Below, piece by piece: positions 23,919 through 35,170 of a stretch of 64,000 nt of DNA (position 1 is its first letter; each line of letters opens with the position of its first letter). The position numbers were made by a program, and so were the translations under genes. Source of the stretch: a virus; the IMG/VR virus record IMGVR_UViG_3300002835_000070, positions 1 through 64,000 of that record; one strand, written 5' to 3'. The notes beneath the pieces are model-generated. The model saw nothing but the letters and a program-made list of their open reading frames with translations, searched no databases and was not told the origin of the DNA.

Positions 23919-26900
23919 ATGAAAAAAGGTAATATAGAGTTAACTCAAGAAGATGCAGAAAATACACCTGCGGGTGGAGTTGTAGTTGGTAAAAGAGATG
24001 GTCAAACTATGATTTATGACGATGCTTCTCTTGGCGGATATTTTGTGGGTAAACTACATAAAGACGGTGGAATTAAAATGATTAATAAGTCAACGGGTCA
24101 GCCTCTTGAGGTACAAGGAAGTGAAATAATTATTACCGCTCCTGCCGTTAATGACCAAACAAAACGTGAATTTGAGGGTAAGATGATGACTAATCGTGAA
24201 ATACTTTCAAAGATTAATTCAGACGGTGGTGGGGTTTCGTTTGCTGATGGTGGCGATATTCCTGCTAAAATTCACACTACTGATAAAGAGTATGAGTATG
24301 GAGGTAAAATGGTTCACGATTCGGACATAGCACATTCATTAGGTATGAATTCTACTTTGAAAAAAGGAAAGCAACATTTTTCTTCAGGAGATACAACTTA
24401 TGACGTAGATGCTATTTACAATGCTATTAAAAAAGGTAAACTTCGTTTAAAAACAAAAGAGGTTGAAACTTTTGCTATGAAGTACCCTGTGTACGACAAA
24501 AAATATAGCGAAACCGTTAAAACTGATTTCCGAAAACCAAACGGAATAATGGTTCGCTTGGAAAATGGCGAAGAAGTTCTGATTGACGGTAATCATAGAA
24601 TGAACAATGCCTACTTAAAAGGCAAGAAAACTATAAAAACTTATTACATCGAAGACCCAAAACAAATCGCCAAGTTTACCAAAAAGAATAAATTTGAGTT
24701 AGGTGGCGAAAATAAAGTTGGAGGTCATTTATCAAAAAACAAATCATTGAAGCAAATTGCAGAAATGCACAACGTTTCTTTGGCTCACATCAACGAAGAA
24801 ATTGCTAAAGGATTGGAAGTAGAGAAAGAACACTTTGCTGACTTCAAAGAGCGCACAAGAGTTGCTAAAGACCATTTAGTTGAAAATCCTAACTATTATA
24901 CTATTCTTGCTAAAGTAGGTCTAAAAGACGGTGGACATTTAAGACATCACAGACATAGTGATAATTTAGTTAAAGACGCTAAAAGCGGAAATACACCTGC
25001 GAGAGATTTGAACAACTACAATGACTTGTTAGATGTTCAGGCTGACGGTGCGGTTGGTGGGGATAGTGGTATTTACGCCAATGGCGGTGTAACGCCTTAT
25101 GATGCGAACCAAGAGGGAGATTCTGTTGATGTTGTTGAAGATGAATTCGCAAAAGGCGGAGTGGTTTACGATACAACAAAACCAACAGTTGATAAAATTA
25201 CGATTAGAGAAACTAAATATGATGGAGGTTCAAATTTATATTCAGGTTTAAGGGAAAATATTGTCGGAAAAGAAGCGACCAATATTTCTTATTTTATAAA
25301 TTTAATTAAAGATTATGTTGGACAAAACCCAATAGAAGAAACAGATTGGATTAGTTTCTATGTTAATGACGGAAAAAGAGGTAATTATTATATAGACTTA
25401 AATAAAGACAAGAAAAATACAGTTAAAAATGTTAATCCAAAAACGGGTGGTGGTAATGACATAAAAAGAGTCATTGATGCTAAAACGTATTTAGTTAAAA
25501 ACTATGATTGGACTGAATTTTTTGGAGGTCAAAGAACCAAAAAAGATAATTCAGTAATAAGAATATCAGTTAGCTATGATAGTAAAAATATATCAAATTC
25601 AAGTAATCTAAAATTGACTAATAATACTCTTGAACTTTATAATTTTTTAAGAGGTTTACACATTGGGGATTATGAAAATATAAAGTTACAACCGATTGGA
25701 AATGCTTTAGGTGTTGACCCTATTGAAGTTAATTTAAGCACATTTAGTTGGGACAATCTTTTAATGATGTCGCCCCAAGAAACTGCGGTAAAAGAAATAA
25801 ATAGAATTTTGTATGGGCTTTTCCCTAATTTGAATTTCGATAAATTTGTTAAAAGCGAACCTAATTCAAATGCTTCAAAAGAACTTGATTTAACAGACAC
25901 TAAAGTTTGGATTGGAGATGACCCTAAACTTTCTGAAGAAATTCAGAAAGCGGTATTTAGTCTTGGTTGGACTTGGAGTGGACGTAAAGAGGTAAAATTT
26001 ACTGATGCGAAATATTTGATTTTTAATTCGGGGAAATTTATTGGGTACAGAGCAAGTGGTACAAGAAATGATTTCGATTCAAATACAAGTAAAGAATTAA
26101 ACCCTCAAGATATTTTGTTGGCTAAAAAACCAACTATTACAACTACTCAATCACAATATCCTGAATATTATGAGTTTGTAGATGATACTCGTAATAGTTT
26201 TACTAAAGGTAAAATTTATAAAGTTAGAAACCCAAAAGATATTGAAGCGGGGGAAAATTTCATAGATGATAACGGTATTACAAACGGTTTTAGCGGTAAT
26301 AATGCCAAATATTTCAAACCGTCAACAGAACAAGCGTTTTTAGCGCAACAATCGGGTACTTCAGCTTCGGCTAAATCTTTTGATTTTACTGATACCAAAA
26401 TAGATGTTAAAAACAATCCTGCGTTATCAATAAGAGTTCAGAAACAAGCCTTTGAAAATGGTTGGGAATGGGAGAGTGGAAAAGGAAAAAATATTGATTT
26501 AGACCCTTTTAATTATTTGTACTTTACAAAGAAAAGTATTTCAGAGGGTAGTGGTATAAGTAGCTTTAATAATAGCCCTAAAAGAGAAATAACCGAAGAG
26601 GAAATATTCGGAGGTCAAAAAAACGTTTTGGCTCAAACGCAATATCCTGAATATTATGAGTTTATAGAAAATTTTTTTAGCAATAGTTTTACTAAAGGCA
26701 AAATTTATAAAATTAAAAACCCAAAAGACTTACACGCATCTAATAATTTTGTTAATGATTCAGGTCTGCCTGACGGCTATGGTACTTTAAATGACAAATA
26801 TTTTAAACCGTCAACAGAAGAGGCGTTTTTAGCGCAACAGAATGATGATAAGATAACTAAATTTAACGTAGTTGTAGAGAATAGTAGTTATCCCGATATT

Positions 26901-28964
26901 GAAGTAAATAATGTTTTGGAATTGTTCTCTGCTTTACAAACAAGAGTAGGTTGGGATTCTACAATTCTTTTAAAATATAAAACTCCAAAAGGGGAAAGTA
27001 AAAAATTTGGTCTTTATTTTAGAAACAATCCTGATGAGTATTACGAATTAAAAAGAGAAAACGGTAAATTAGATTTTGACGTAAATTATCTTTCTAATAA
27101 AGTAAAAGAATGGTTTCCAAATGAAGTTTCGGATAAGTTCTTTAAAAACGCACTTACTACTTCTAATATAGATAAAGAAATAACTTCGGTAGATTTAAGT
27201 TATGAAGTAAATGGAAATCCTACATATTATAGTGGTTTAACTACGGGAAAAGACTTTATAGAAGCAATAAACAACGTTGAACAATACAATCCAAATCAAG
27301 ATGTTGAAGTAAGATTTAGTTTCAATTACAAAGAACAAAATATTACAGGTGGTTTTTCGAGAGAATCATCAGTAAGATACTTTACATTTGGAAAGGGTGC
27401 TTTTAAACCAAGCAATTGGACTGTTTCTGAAATTAAATCAATTGTTCAAGATGATTGGCTTGATAATGAATATGATTTTGATAAATTTTTCAGCGATATT
27501 GTGTCTGTGGGTTCAACCAAAGGTTCTAATTTAGCACCTTACGAAGCGTCAAAAGTTATTCTTGAATGGAAAAATAAATTAGGAATACTTGTTTATAGAA
27601 TTTTTATTACTGAAAATTTATTATCGGGACAAGAATTTATAGATGAATTAAAAAGTATAGAAAAAGAATTAGGTGTTAATGATGTTGAAGTTAAAATAAC
27701 TGCCTATGCTAAAGATAGTAAAGGAAATGAATTTGATAGAATAACGGAATTTACGATTGGAGAAAATTGGTTTCAACCAAGCACAAGAACAAATGAGCAA
27801 ATAAAATCAATTGTTGAAAACGAATGGATTGACGGAATCAATTTTGATAAATTTTTTCAAGAAGCGCAAACGCCTACTTCAAATTCTGTCGTACCAAAAA
27901 CTGCTAACGATGAGAAATTTACAGATTTTAAAGAAGTAGTTGGTAAATTAGAGGGTTTTGCTTCAAAAGCATCAGAAAAGTACAATACTAAAAAATACGA
28001 AGAAAGTTTAGAATTATTAAACGAAGTTAAAGATGATTACGCTCTTGCTTTAAGTTTTACTCCTGAAAGTTCTTTTATGTACGAGCGTATTGAATTGATG
28101 AAAAAAATAGCAGAAGTTCAAAAGGAAATCACGAGAATTACCGAACTTAAAAGCGGTGGTGCTTACTATATTTTATCTAAAGTTATTGAACGATTAGAAA
28201 AAGGCGAAGATTGGAAAGAATCAGGTAGAGGCGAAATAGTGACAAATGAAGTTCCGCAACAAGAAATAGATTCTGTTATTCATACAGAGAAGTTTAAAAA
28301 TTGGTTTGGAAATTGGGAAAAAGCATTAATTACAAAAGAATACGACTATGTTAGTAAAGCTATAACAGAAATCGGAAAGCCTTGTGTAATGTATCACGGT
28401 GCTAAACGTATCAAGTTTTCTTATAGACAAGTTAGTAATGGGGTTTTATATTTGGCTGAAAATAGAAGCTATGCTGAATGGTTTAGTGCAAACGAAAGTC
28501 CATATCAGAAACAAGGGGATTATTTAACGCAATGTTTCGTGAATATTAAAAACCCAATTGACTTAACGCCTCTTGGTGTAGAAGAATTGGATTTAAGAGA
28601 TATAATTCAGTTTATCGACTCTTCATATCCCCTTGCTAAAATATACGATGTTTTAGACCCTCGTATATCTATGGCAATTATGAATAACAATTTAATTGGT
28701 TTAAATGTAAGGGCTTGGAATATTATAAGACAATATCCTGAATTTAACTCTCACATTAGAGATAATACAACTTATGACGGATTCATTTATTATGAGAATA
28801 ACCCATCTGACAAAATAATTAATGAAATCACAGGGGAATTAGAAGATAAAGTAACAAAAGCAACTGCCGTGTTTAATTCAAATCAAGTAAAATTGGTAGA
28901 TGCTATGTTGTTTGATTCGTCATTAGACGATTGGAGATTTGAAACGGGAGGAAAAGTAAATTAA
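23919..28964 (+). CDS. Giant polyvalent protein: ParB-like, DUF5661, repeated modules, C-terminal ART
   Basis: 1681 residues. Residues 1-112 form a conserved N-terminal domain (HKDGGIKMINKSTGQPLEVQ) ending in FADGG. About 115-268 is a ParB/sulfiredoxin-like domain (VLIDGNHRMNNAYLKGKKTI). About 270-345 matches DUF5661 (LKQIAEMHNVSLAHINEEIA, VEKEHFADF). The middle carries two copies each of two small modules (a GWTW/GWEW unit and a QYPEYYEF unit with FTKGKIYK). The last 250 residues are an ART-like domain (NWFGNWEK, VMYHGA) ending DDWRFETGG. GG junctions separate most modules. The start sits 5 bases behind a TATATTTA box, so expression may be near-leaderless. Confidence 0.75.
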   Translation: MKKGNIELTQEDAENTPAGGVVVGKRDGQTMIYDDASLGGYFVGKLHKDGGIKMINKSTGQPLEVQGSEIIITAPAVNDQTKREFEGKMMTNREILSKINSDGGGVSFADGGDIPAKIHTTDKEYEYGGKMVHDSDIAHSLGMNSTLKKGKQHFSSGDTTYDVDAIYNAIKKGKLRLKTKEVETFAMKYPVYDKKYSETVKTDFRKPNGIMVRLENGEEVLIDGNHRMNNAYLKGKKTIKTYYIEDPKQIAKFTKKNKFELGGENKVGGHLSKNKSLKQIAEMHNVSLAHINEEIAKGLEVEKEHFADFKERTRVAKDHLVENPNYYTILAKVGLKDGGHLRHHRHSDNLVKDAKSGNTPARDLNNYNDLLDVQADGAVGGDSGIYANGGVTPYDANQEGDSVDVVEDEFAKGGVVYDTTKPTVDKITIRETKYDGGSNLYSGLRENIVGKEATNISYFINLIKDYVGQNPIEETDWISFYVNDGKRGNYYIDLNKDKKNTVKNVNPKTGGGNDIKRVIDAKTYLVKNYDWTEFFGGQRTKKDNSVIRISVSYDSKNISNSSNLKLTNNTLELYNFLRGLHIGDYENIKLQPIGNALGVDPIEVNLSTFSWDNLLMMSPQETAVKEINRILYGLFPNLNFDKFVKSEPNSNASKELDLTDTKVWIGDDPKLSEEIQKAVFSLGWTWSGRKEVKFTDAKYLIFNSGKFIGYRASGTRNDFDSNTSKELNPQDILLAKKPTITTTQSQYPEYYEFVDDTRNSFTKGKIYKVRNPKDIEAGENFIDDNGITNGFSGNNAKYFKPSTEQAFLAQQSGTSASAKSFDFTDTKIDVKNNPALSIRVQKQAFENGWEWESGKGKNIDLDPFNYLYFTKKSISEGSGISSFNNSPKREITEEEIFGGQKNVLAQTQYPEYYEFIENFFSNSFTKGKIYKIKNPKDLHASNNFVNDSGLPDGYGTLNDKYFKPSTEEAFLAQQNDDKITKFNVVVENSSYPDIEVNNVLELFSALQTRVGWDSTILLKYKTPKGESKKFGLYFRNNPDEYYELKRENGKLDFDVNYLSNKVKEWFPNEVSDKFFKNALTTSNIDKEITSVDLSYEVNGNPTYYSGLTTGKDFIEAINNVEQYNPNQDVEVRFSFNYKEQNITGGFSRESSVRYFTFGKGAFKPSNWTVSEIKSIVQDDWLDNEYDFDKFFSDIVSVGSTKGSNLAPYEASKVILEWKNKLGILVYRIFITENLLSGQEFIDELKSIEKELGVNDVEVKITAYAKDSKGNEFDRITEFTIGENWFQPSTRTNEQIKSIVENEWIDGINFDKFFQEAQTPTSNSVVPKTANDEKFTDFKEVVGKLEGFASKASEKYNTKKYEESLELLNEVKDDYALALSFTPESSFMYERIELMKKIAEVQKEITRITELKSGGAYYILSKVIERLEKGEDWKESGRGEIVTNEVPQQEIDSVIHTEKFKNWFGNWEKALITKEYDYVSKAITEIGKPCVMYHGAKRIKFSYRQVSNGVLYLAENRSYAEWFSANESPYQKQGDYLTQCFVNIKNPIDLTPLGVEELDLRDIIQFIDSSYPLAKIYDVLDPRISMAIMNNNLIGLNVRAWNIIRQYPEFNSHIRDNTTYDGFIYYENNPSDKIINEITGELEDKVTKATAVFNSNQVKLVDAMLFDSSLDDWRFETGGKVN

Positions 28965-28972
28965 TAAAAAAA

Positions 28973-30732
<1,760 letters not shown>

Positions 30733-30733
<1 letters not shown>

Positions 30734-32145
30734 TGGAAGATAATACAAAAGAGATAGAAAAATTTCAAAGAATTATAGACAATTTCCCTGCTGATTCAAC
30801 TGCGGTTAAAGTTGCAAAAGAAAAATTAGCGCAAATTCAAGAACGTAAAAAAGTTGAAGTTGACAAAGATTTTTCGGGAGTAGTAACGTCAATTAATACA
30901 TTGATAGACAAGGTGTACAATACATCGGCAAATACTTCAAGTAGAGATATTGATAATGCTATCAACGAGAGGTTGAAGAAGATGAAAATTAACGAAAATA
31001 ATTTATCTCCTGAACTTAAAAAGTTGATTGGCGAAACAAAAACTATTGAGGTAAAAGTCAATAATGTAAAAACGTTTAGCGGAAAAACAGGCGAAGACCG
31101 TAGATTGATTGATGTTTTGTTATCTGATTACGAAGCCCAAAACAACGTGTATTTATACGGAGAAGCGGGAACTGGTAAAACATTTGTCGCAGGTATTATC
31201 GCTGATAGAATCAACTACAAGCTAATTACTTTAAACTGTAATCAATATACTTCTCCGTTAGATATTTTAGGAGGACAAACAATTGACGGTTATCAAGAGG
31301 GTAGGCTTACTGAAGCGTGGGGCAACATTGAATTAGGTTTAAATGCTAAAAACGAACCTTACGAGGGTGCTTTATTGCTTTTAGACGAGTTACCTAAAAT
31401 CGACCCTAATACGGCAGGTTTATTAAATGACGGTTTAGCGAAAATTAAAGATGCCGTTAAAGTTGTTGAATTGGCTAATAAAACTACAATAGAAGTTCAG
31501 CCAACAATATCAAATGGTAGAGGACAAAGGATACCAAGAGCAAAGATTTTTATCATTGCAACAGGTAACTCTTTGCTTAATGAGGCGAACAAAGATTACG
31601 AAGCGAATTTCAAACAGGATTTATCTTTACAAGACCGTTTCGCAGGAAGTTGTTACAAAATTACTTATAACTACAAATTTGAGTACGATAAAATAATGAC
31701 TAATATATCATCGGAAAGTTTCCCTGACGGAACTGTGATTGATATGACTTTTGCATTTAACTTCTTGGCTCAATTGCGTCAGCAAATTGTAGAAGATAGA
31801 TTAACGGGAATTGCTTTCGTTTCAACTCGTTTGATGATTGTAGCAAGAGATACGTTTGTTGCTTTTCTTGTAAATAGAGAAGAAACTCCGAACAAAATAC
31901 CAAGACCTAAAAAATTAAGTGAGGTTGTGAAATCATTCTTGGCTTTATTCTCTGAACAACAAAGAGAAAGTCTAATTCAAAAGTTAGATAGTCAGTTCAA
32001 AGAATTTTACGCTATTTGCGAAGTTAAAGACGTTACGCCTTTAGACCAATTAGGTACTTCGACAGAATTAGAGAGAAAAACTGCGGAACTAATAATCGAG
32101 GAAGCAGAAAGAAAATATGCTGAAAATAGTGCAATCCCTTTATAA
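30733..32145 (+). CDS. MoxR-family AAA+ ATPase
   Basis: A 470-residue protein. An N-terminal helical part of about 120 residues precedes the AAA_5-type core: Walker A YGEAGTGKTF near 142, Walker B LLLLDELPKI near 214, sensor 1 IIATGNS near 275, and the arginine-finger region SLQDRFAGS near 298. A helical lid follows. MoxR proteins act with VWA-domain partners as chaperones that remodel or activate protein complexes; here the partner is likely the product of 32149. Coupled to the GQ-repeat gene by ATA-ATGG overlap. Confidence 0.9.
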
Positions 32146-32148
32146 AAA

Positions 32149-33738
32149 ATGATAAACGCAAGTCTTGCAAGACAATTAGAGATTTACTTTTACAACTCCC
32201 AAAGGGATTTGCTAAAAGAAGTTGAGGATTATTGGTTAAATAATCCGTCAGAGTATGACCCTATTGTTCAAAGACCCGATACTTCGGATGACTACATTAG
32301 AAGCAATCCTGAATTTTATGGGTATGACCCTAATAGTAATAAAACACTTCAGGAACAATTCTCTTATGATGAAGTTAAGATTTTTAGCGATATGCCTTTA
32401 TTGGAAAGTGCTTTAAATGGATTTTCTGACATTAAAAGAACATTAGATTTAGGAGGGGATTTCGATTCAGCAAGAATGAAATTTACGTCTTTGCCAAAAG
32501 GTGTATTCAATTTCGGTATAGCTTCAAAAGGGCTATACAGAAAAGTTGAATATTTTGACGAAACTCACGGTATAGTAATAGATAGTAACCTTGTTTTGCA
32601 AAGTGAAATTGACAACACGCCTTATTATAATTTCAAAGGTAATAGATTGTATTTAAGAAAGCAACAAGAGGGAACTTCTTTAATTGAAAAGCATTGTGAG
32701 GGCGTAAAGGTTAAATATTCAGATGCTAATATGTTATACTTGCCCTTTAAAGACGGTAAAATTTACAATGGTTGTGGATTTGAAGTTAATAAGGAAAAAG
32801 GAATTTTCGCTAAATTAAAATATGCCACAACTACAAAAAAGGTTTTTTCTTATAGAGAAAAATTAGGTGGTGGAATTTCCCCTTTTGTGGATTTATTTGT
32901 TGTGGTCGGTGGGCTTGGAACATTAGAAACAGAAGCTATGTTGGCTAAAAATTTACCAACATTTATCGTTGCTGATATTTTAGAAAAAGCAGGGGTTAAA
33001 GTAAGGATTTACGGTGTTAGGTCATATTCTAAAGATGATAAAATAGTTTTTTTACCATTTGCTTTAAAAGAATATGGAGAAACAATTGATTTTGGAAGCC
33101 TTGCTTCTTTTACTTCTGATGTTAGATTTTTTAGAGTAAATCTTTGGAGAAGTACGGCAACAATTAGAAGAATGGCTGAAAAAGCTAAAAACCCAAGAAG
33201 TTCAAGCTATCCTAAAGGAATGGGAACTACACTTTATGGGTATAATAACAATGTTCGAGATGAGTTATATGATGTTTTTCAAATGTATAAAAATTGGGTT
33301 TTTAATAATAAAGGCTCTGTAAAAAATACAACTAAAATAAACGATAAAGGATTGATGATTCTTGGAGGGTTAAGAAATATTCAAAATTCTGATAAACTAA
33401 CAGGAAGAAATCAGGCTCAAACATTTGCGAAAATAAAAGAAGAGGTTTATAGAATGTTAGATTATGTTGGTATGTTGTTAACAACTAATCCATCAAAATT
33501 TATTCAGGGAATTTACAATAGAGAAAAAGATAGCCCTAAATATGCTAATTATTCTATACCACAAAGAAAGCAAGAAATGACAAGATATTTATCAGGTCTT
33601 ATTAGAGATAATTTACAAGTCGTTCCTGATTTAAACGACCCGAATTTAAAGGTTTACGAAACACCTAAAGACGAGGTTTTAAGAATTGAAGAACGAACAA
33701 AAGACTTGATAAAAGCAATCGAAAAAACATTGAGTTAG
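32149..33738 (+). CDS. Putative VWA-like partner of the MoxR ATPase
   Basis: A 529-residue protein starting 3 bases after the ATPase gene. Residues about 240-310 give a Rossmann-like VWA pattern: VDLFVVVGGLGTLETEAML, then FIVADILEKAGVKVRIYGV. The normal metal site DxSxS is replaced by GGLGT, so a degenerate MIDAS that binds no metal is likely. The N-terminal 200 residues and the C-terminal 200 are unrecognised. The assignment rests on this pattern plus the gene order, so it is moderate. Confidence 0.55.
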   Translation: MINASLARQLEIYFYNSQRDLLKEVEDYWLNNPSEYDPIVQRPDTSDDYIRSNPEFYGYDPNSNKTLQEQFSYDEVKIFSDMPLLESALNGFSDIKRTLDLGGDFDSARMKFTSLPKGVFNFGIASKGLYRKVEYFDETHGIVIDSNLVLQSEIDNTPYYNFKGNRLYLRKQQEGTSLIEKHCEGVKVKYSDANMLYLPFKDGKIYNGCGFEVNKEKGIFAKLKYATTTKKVFSYREKLGGGISPFVDLFVVVGGLGTLETEAMLAKNLPTFIVADILEKAGVKVRIYGVRSYSKDDKIVFLPFALKEYGETIDFGSLASFTSDVRFFRVNLWRSTATIRRMAEKAKNPRSSSYPKGMGTTLYGYNNNVRDELYDVFQMYKNWVFNNKGSVKNTTKINDKGLMILGGLRNIQNSDKLTGRNQAQTFAKIKEEVYRMLDYVGMLLTTNPSKFIQGIYNREKDSPKYANYSIPQRKQEMTRYLSGLIRDNLQVVPDLNDPNLKVYETPKDEVLRIEERTKDLIKAIEKTLS

Positions 33739-33739
33739 T

Positions 33740-34015
33740 ATGATAGCAGAAGCAACAAAACGGAAAAAATATTACCAAGATTTTGGTAAACACAAAAACG
33801 TATCTTTGAGTAAACTTCAGGTTTTGAAACACCCTGAAATTCCAAATACATTTTTTATTCACGTTAATTACCACATCGGAGAGGGTGGTATTTACAAGGA
33901 AGCAGAAATACTTGAATCATACGATACCGAAAAGGGTTGGCAGAATTTAGAAAGAGAAATGACACGTTTGGAGTACGGTGCTTTTTTAGGCGATTTAAAG
34001 CCGACAGAAATATAA
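33740..34015 (+). CDS. Hypothetical protein
   Basis: A 91-residue soluble protein with a basic N-terminus (TKRKKYYQDFGKHKN) and a beta-rich centre (TFFIHVNYHIGEGGIYKEAE). One base separates it from the VWA-like gene, so it belongs to that operon. Function unknown. Confidence 0.5.
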   Translation: MIAEATKRKKYYQDFGKHKNVSLSKLQVLKHPEIPNTFFIHVNYHIGEGGIYKEAEILESYDTEKGWQNLEREMTRLEYGAFLGDLKPTEI

Positions 34016-34031
34016 TTTAAAAAGGTAAGAA

Positions 34032-35102
34032 ATGGAATTAATAATGGATTATAAAGAGGGGAATTTAATAATGGATGATATATCAGGTAGATTATACTTG
34101 GTATCTTTCAAGACCCTTTACAACTTGGTTTTAATAGAATTTCAAAGAGATATTAGAGAACGCAGACCATATTCAGATTGGCAAAGTAATTTACCTTTGT
34201 TTACTTGGAAAAACTATAACTTGACAAATAAAGACGACATTAATGAACTAAATAACAATTTTAATATTACGCTTGACCCTAAAAAAATATCAAGATATTA
34301 TCCAAATGTTTACGGAGTTGAAGTTGGTTCTGTTGTTGAATTTGACTATAAGCAAATGATGTTAATTGGAGAAACTGAAAGAAAAGTTTTGACTTTTAAA
34401 TTAACACGACCTGTTTTGTTTGATTTTAACAAAGTAAAAGAAAAATACATCGTATTTGATAGGCTAAATAAATTAAACGAGTTACAACAAGATTTTAATA
34501 GTAATTGGGCTGATTATTTTGTAACCCCTTTATCTTCTAAAGAAAATATTGATTGGGTTGTAGTTAAAGACAGGTTGCCTTTTGAAGAGGTTATCGGTAA
34601 AGAGTTTATAATTAATGAATTTGTTCATACGCCTACTGATAAAATTACTTTAAATGATTTTATGGAAGTCATAGATACTAAAAAGCTAAATAAAATTGCT
34701 GACGAGAGTATTAAGAACGAAATAATCAATTTAATTAAGCAAACTTTGGTTCTTGCTAAAGAAAACGAAACTATTGGTATTAAAGGCGAACCTGCTAAAC
34801 CAAAGGAGAAAGAAAATAAATTTAAAGTTGAATACACTTTCAAATTAAATGCTTCTGATAAAGACGTTTTAACCGAAATTTATGATATTTTTGCAACAGA
34901 CGAAGAAGAAGCTATAAAAAAGGCTCAAAAAGAATTTTACGATATTTACGAGGGTTTAAATTACGATTTAATTTCAGTATCTTTGGTTGAAGATGTTGAA
35001 CAAAAAGAACCTGTCGAACCAACAGTTGAAGTTCCTCTTACTAAAGAACAAGAACAAGAACTTGAAATGCTTAATAATTTGCTGATGTCAACAATGCAAT
35101 AA
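34032..35102 (+). CDS. Hypothetical protein
   Basis: A 356-residue protein. Residues about 1-250 form an unrecognised alpha/beta domain (LIMDDISGRLYLVSFKTLYN). Residues 275-325 look like a small ferredoxin-like unit (YTFKLNASDKDVLTEIYDIF, EEEAIKKAQKEF). A glutamate-rich tail follows. It closes the MoxR operon and stands just before the largest gene. Function unknown. Confidence 0.5.
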   Translation: MELIMDYKEGNLIMDDISGRLYLVSFKTLYNLVLIEFQRDIRERRPYSDWQSNLPLFTWKNYNLTNKDDINELNNNFNITLDPKKISRYYPNVYGVEVGSVVEFDYKQMMLIGETERKVLTFKLTRPVLFDFNKVKEKYIVFDRLNKLNELQQDFNSNWADYFVTPLSSKENIDWVVVKDRLPFEEVIGKEFIINEFVHTPTDKITLNDFMEVIDTKKLNKIADESIKNEIINLIKQTLVLAKENETIGIKGEPAKPKEKENKFKVEYTFKLNASDKDVLTEIYDIFATDEEEAIKKAQKEFYDIYEGLNYDLISVSLVEDVEQKEPVEPTVEVPLTKEQEQELEMLNNLLMSTMQ

Positions 35103-35170
35103 AATTAATCAGATTAATTAAAATTTAAAAGACTTATTAAAAACATACGAATAATAAAAAAATTGAAAAT

